From CALBPI01 sp038529355 (GTDB taxonomy: Bacteria > Pseudomonadota > Gammaproteobacteria > Steroidobacterales > Woeseiaceae): a DNA stretch of 64,000 nucleotides. The position numbers were made by a program, and so were the translations under genes. The stretch covers positions 1 through 64,000 of the forward strand of contig JBCBDU010000016.1 in NCBI GenBank assembly GCA_038529355.1. The letters run 5' to 3'. Shown here one piece after another: positions 61,391-64,000 of the stretch (within the stretch, counting starts at the first letter, position 1; each line of letters opens with the position of its first letter). Under the pieces are notes generated by a model, which searched no databases, was not told the DNA's origin, and was given only the letters and a program-made list of their open reading frames with translations.

Positions 61391-61448
61391 GATGTTCTCC
61401 TTTTGCGAGCTCGCATGATGGCCATTGACTGACGACAAACCAACATGA

Positions 61449-61473
61449 TTGCTATCATATTAGCAACTTGCTA
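61449..61473. promoter_or_regulatory. Candidate operator with three TTGCTA half-sites
   Basis: TTGCTA (61449-61454), TAGCAA (61461-61466) and TTGCTA (61468-61473) alternate in orientation. TAGCAACTTGCTA (61461-61473) is a perfect 13-base palindrome. It lies just before the regulator gene and within the divergent region to the VOC gene, so it is probably bound by the XRE/cupin regulator. Confidence 0.65.
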
Positions 61474-61483
61474 GTTTGCCAGC

Positions 61484-62035
61484 ATGGATGACATCAAGCA
61501 GAACCTTGCAGCTAACGTGCGCCGCCTCCGCGAAGCACGGGCCGTATCGCAACAACGCCTGGCTGACCTGTCCGGTATTCCGCGTGCCACGTGGGCAAGC
61601 CTTGAAACAGGCGCTGCCAATCCAACGCTTGCGGTGCTCAGCAAAGCGGCGGCCACGTTGAATGTGTCGATAGAAGAGTTGGTCGGCCCGCCGCGTAGCG
61701 AATTCAAATTTATTGCGGCCGCCGACGTGCCTGAACAAAGCCGTCAGGGCGCGCGCGTGCGACCTCTAATTGCTGAGTCAGTCCCAGGGCTCGAAATCAC
61801 ACGCACGGAGTTGTCACCGGGCGGCAGCATGGTCGGTACCCCGCACAAGGCGGGAACACGTGAGTTCTTGACTTGCGAGCGTGGCAAAGTCGAACTGGTT
61901 GCTAGTGGTAAACACCATCTTCTGAACGCCGGTGACATGCTGGTCTTTCGCGGCGATCAGCGTCACTCGTATATCAACCCGGATTCGCAGCGACGGTCTG
62001 TCTCCGTGTCGGTAGTGTGCTTCTCCAACCGGTGA
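61484..62035 (+). CDS. XRE-family transcriptional regulator with C-terminal cupin domain
   Basis: The 183-residue protein has a helix-turn-helix (residues 8-62: LAANVRRLREARAVSQQRLA and RATWASLETGAANPTLAVLS). The cupin domain (about 105-180) has PGGSMVGTPHKAGTREFLTCERGKV-type strands and GDMLVFRGDQRHSYIN with metal-binding His residues. It should bind the operator at 61449-61473 and repress its own gene and the divergent VOC gene in response to a small ligand. The start is an ATG. Confidence 0.9.
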   Translation: MDDIKQNLAANVRRLREARAVSQQRLADLSGIPRATWASLETGAANPTLAVLSKAAATLNVSIEELVGPPRSEFKFIAAADVPEQSRQGARVRPLIAESVPGLEITRTELSPGGSMVGTPHKAGTREFLTCERGKVELVASGKHHLLNAGDMLVFRGDQRHSYINPDSQRRSVSVSVVCFSNR

Positions 62036-62084
62036 CTACACATGCGGCGGCGAGGGACTCGTCGTAGCGGGATTGTAAGATCGC

Positions 62085-62109
62085 AAAAAAAGCCCCGGCA
62101 ATGCCGGGG
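62085..62109 (-). terminator. Intrinsic terminator of the repeat-protein gene
   Basis: GCCCCGGC (62092-62099) pairs with GCCGGGGC (62103-62110) around three bases. On the minus strand this is followed by seven Us (62091-62085). It lies about 65 bases after the stop codon of the repeat-protein gene. Confidence 0.9.
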
Positions 62110-62173
62110 CGAATGGACGGGCCGCCTGTGTATCGAGGACTTCAAGGGGGCAGGCGACCCAGCGAGAGCGGCG

Positions 62174-62866
62174 CTACTCGTCAGACTGAGTGTCTTTGGC
62201 GCGTTCAACTTCCTGTGAACGGGTGACCTGCGTGCCATCGGCGCGGGTGAGCGTCGCCGTTCGTGTGGCGCCGTTATCAGTACGTTGCGCTGAGACGTCC
62301 ACCGACTGTGTGCGGCCGTCAGCGAGTGTGCGGTCGCTTTGACGGCTAAACGTGCCGTTCTCCGCATCGCGCTGGATGGCGTCGTTGCGCACGCGCTCGC
62401 CACCGTTCGGGCCCGTCGTCACGCGTTGGCGCGTCACGCCACCTTCACCATCGGCGCTGACAGTGCTGTTGCGCGTCGCCGTGCGGCCGTTGGGGCCAGT
62501 CGCTGCGGTGTCTCGCGTGAATCCGTCGTCGGTGCGCTGCAGCGTTGAATCCGAAGAAGCGCTGCGACCGTTGCGTCCGGTGACCTCGCGCTCGGTGCGA
62601 ACGCTTTGATTATCGCGATCGACGGTGCGGCGGCGCTCACTGGTGCGCTCGCGGCCTTGCCGGTCGGTTGCCGTCGTGCGTCGCTCTGTTGTGTTGCCAT
62701 CGCGTTTGCGCGTGGTGCGACGGGTTGGCGTATCAGCCGCGTCGTAAATGTCGAAACCGGCAACGCTTGAGGCGTGCGCGGTTGGCGCAACGCAGAGGCT
62801 CACTAGCAGTGCGATGCTGGCTACGGCAATCGAAGCAGGCAAAATTTTGTTGTTTATCAATAGCAT
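62174..62866 (-). CDS. Secreted repeat protein of unknown function
   Basis: I do not recognise this 230-residue protein. It has a signal peptide (ILPASIAVASIALLVSLCVAPTAHAS, cut near residue 33). The rest is very hydrophilic, rich in Arg, Thr, Asp, Gly and Gln, with no Cys. It is made of imperfect repeats of 27-29 residues, each opened by a turn motif: GRNGR (97), GPNGR (124), GPNGG (152), LADGR (181) and RADGT (208), with DRQGR (68) as a further start. The pattern suggests an elongated beta structure. I use the ATG at 62866. It ends in a strong intrinsic terminator and its leader is long. Confidence 0.75.
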   Translation of the reverse strand: MLLINNKILPASIAVASIALLVSLCVAPTAHASSVAGFDIYDAADTPTRRTTRKRDGNTTERRTTATDRQGRERTSERRRTVDRDNQSVRTEREVTGRNGRSASSDSTLQRTDDGFTRDTAATGPNGRTATRNSTVSADGEGGVTRQRVTTGPNGGERVRNDAIQRDAENGTFSRQSDRTLADGRTQSVDVSAQRTDNGATRTATLTRADGTQVTRSQEVERAKDTQSDE

Positions 62867-63077
62867 GTTGAAACTCCCGGTGTGTTGAACGGTTGGCGCA
62901 ATTGCGCGCCATACTTGTACAACGCAGGAGCCGGGAATTGGTTGACACATCGATGGGAATTGCCGGATTCCCCTTTCGCTAGTGCAGGCAAATTGTGCCT
63001 CCACGAATGGTATGTCGAGATGGCAAACGGTGTAACGACCGCGTGTTGTTCTTCGGGTAGCCGCTAAATGCGTGGTT
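62867..63077. other. Intergenic region, repeat-protein gene upstream side
   Basis: These 211 bases contain the promoter side of the repeat protein and the 3' side of the DUF2726 gene. I see no gene or strong motif. Confidence 0.35.
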
Positions 63078-63605
63078 CTAAGCGTTCTCAGTCGCCTGGA
63101 GCTCGCTCCTTGCTGTGTTCACAAGGTCTCTAATTTCGACAGGGGCATAGGTTCGCTTGGCGTCAATTTCAATCAATCTCAGGTTGGCACTCTGACAAGC
63201 GTTGCGCACGAATTCGTCACGCGCTTGCCGTTTATTCGAGCGATGGCTGCGGTCGTTGAGTTCAACGACCAACTCGATTTTGGTTGTCTCTGGGTTCACA
63301 AGTACGAAATCAAAATGCTTTGCACTGATCTTATTGAACGCTTGATACCAATTTGTCTTTGGAATCTTGCTACTCACTTTCAGCACATCAGCGATACGCA
63401 CCTTACCAAAAACTCGCAGTTCTTCACCGATTGCGATGTCGAGCACCCTTAAAAAAGAGTATTCCGCTTGAGTAAAGAGACGATCACGCATCGCATACGG
63501 GTGGTCCTCACGACTAGGCCTACCTTTTTTCGCAAGCACGGCGTTGAAAGCGGTAATTAGCAAGAATGCTATGACTACGGCAAGGACAATTTCAGCCATA
63601 TCCAT
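63078..63605 (-). CDS. DUF2726-domain membrane-anchored protein
   Basis: The 175-residue protein has an N-terminal membrane helix (MDMAEIVLAVVIAFLLITAFNAVL). The DUF2726 domain follows, with QAEYSFLRVLDIAIGEELRVFGKVRIADVL, FDFVLVNPETTKIELVVELND and LRLIEIDAKRTYAPVEIRDL. The fold is thought to resemble PD-(D/E)XK nucleases, where FDFVL / ELVVELND would carry the acidic residues. Biological role is unknown. Starts at 63644, 63605 and 63599 are possible; I use 63605. Composition is lower in GC than the neighbours. Confidence 0.8.
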   Translation of the reverse strand: MDMAEIVLAVVIAFLLITAFNAVLAKKGRPSREDHPYAMRDRLFTQAEYSFLRVLDIAIGEELRVFGKVRIADVLKVSSKIPKTNWYQAFNKISAKHFDFVLVNPETTKIELVVELNDRSHRSNKRQARDEFVRNACQSANLRLIEIDAKRTYAPVEIRDLVNTARSELQATENA

Positions 63606-63764
63606 AAGCGGGGTACCTTTCGGTCTACTCAAGGTTGGATGCATAGGTTAGTCGTTTTCCTGTTGTGCGCGACAGAAATGTGCGAAGGAGCAAACATTTG
63701 GCGAATGGAGCTCGAGGCGTTAGAGTAAAGCTACAATAAAAAGAACGATGCAAAGGGAGATTGT

Positions 63765-64000
63765 ATGAAGCGTCCCAGTTATTTGAAGTCGGGCGACAGG
63801 GCACGACTGGTGCCAGTCGCCAATCAGGCCGAACTTCGTAATACCAGCGTTACCTGCGCCATCCTGATGGCAGTTGATGAGTTTGCCGAGGCACTGCTTG
63901 GCCCGCTAGGCGCGCCCACAGGCAAGAGATCTCAAATGATTGCTTGGCTGGAACCAGTCATCGATAGCAGTAAGGGTAGCGTTAAGGATCGGCCCGATGC
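63765..64000 (+). CDS. Unknown protein, 5' end only
   Basis: The ATG at 63765 follows an AAAGGGAGA ribosome-binding site, and the frame is open to the end of the window (78 codons). It begins MKRPSYLKSGDRARLVPVAN and continues with FAEALLGPLGAPTGKRSQ and a window-edge KDRPD. From memory it resembles the start of large uncharacterised bacterial proteins with a nuclease-like N-terminal part, but I cannot confirm this. It is divergent from the DUF2726 gene; the two may belong together. Confidence 0.6.
   Translation, partial: MKRPSYLKSGDRARLVPVANQAELRNTSVTCAILMAVDEFAEALLGPLGAPTGKRSQMIAWLEPVIDSSKGSVKDRPD

Overview
The window is the replication-origin neighbourhood of a Gammaproteobacterium of fairly high GC content. 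The gene set rpmH-dnaA-dnaN-recF-gyrB, followed by plsC-gmhB-glyS-glyQ, is the order known from Pseudomonas and relatives. An F-type ATP synthase operon, parAB, mnmG and mnmE lie on the other side. ParB-type parS sites (TGTTCCACGTGGAACA) fit this placement. The exact order or family cannot be read from the sequence. No tRNA or rRNA gene and no CRISPR array was seen.

Layout. 1-231: 3' end of an IS3-family transposase next to the 3' end of glmS. 0.5-4.5 kb: glmS, glmU and a divergent small lipoprotein. 4.5-7.3 kb: a retropepsin-like PDZ protein, an alpha/beta hydrolase and a GNAT acetyltransferase. 7.5-14.5 kb: atpIBEFHAGDC on the minus strand, with a candidate promoter at 14510-14538. 14.7-18.3 kb: a lone EAL-domain protein, then parB, parA and rsmG. 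18.3-27.1 kb: an accessory block (OmpA-like protein, FeS-type photolyase, cytochrome c4-like protein, DUF945 protein, oligopeptide ABC transporter) that splits rsmG from mnmG. 29.4-34.1 kb: a second block (secreted S33 peptidase, NatAB-like exporter, GGDEF protein) that splits mnmG from mnmE. 34.1-39.1 kb: mnmE, a hydrolase-OsmC fusion, yidC, rnpA and rpmH; yidD is missing between yidC and rnpA. 39.2-46.1 kb: the origin region with DnaA boxes, dnaA, AT-rich DNA, dnaN, recF, four parS sites and gyrB. 46.4-50.7 kb: plsC, gmhB, glyS and glyQ. 50.8-55.6 kb: glnA with a sigma54/NtrC promoter, a DUF4124 protein, glnL and glnG. 55.6-60.9 kb: a peroxiredoxin, a class 1B-like dihydroorotate dehydrogenase, trmL, gpsA-secB-grxC-yibN and a DUF2799 lipoprotein. 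61-64 kb: accessory DNA with a VOC/XRE-cupin divergent pair, a secreted repeat protein, a DUF2726 protein and the start of an unknown gene.

How the genes work together. Most of the window is core: replication initiation (dnaA, dnaN, recF, gyrB, oriC), origin segregation (parA, parB, parS), tRNA wobble modification (mnmE, mnmG, trmL), protein export and insertion (yidC, secB), ATP synthesis, UDP-GlcNAc supply (glmS, glmU), phospholipid precursors (plsC, gpsA) and nitrogen control (glnA, glnL, glnG, with visible NtrC and sigma54 sites). The less expected parts are two parS sites built into the recF reading frame, a glnL gene with no ordinary start codon, an intrinsic terminator ending just before rsmG, an alternating hexamer tract after gyrB, a secreted protein made of about 28-residue repeats, and a PyrDB-like enzyme with no pyrK beside it.
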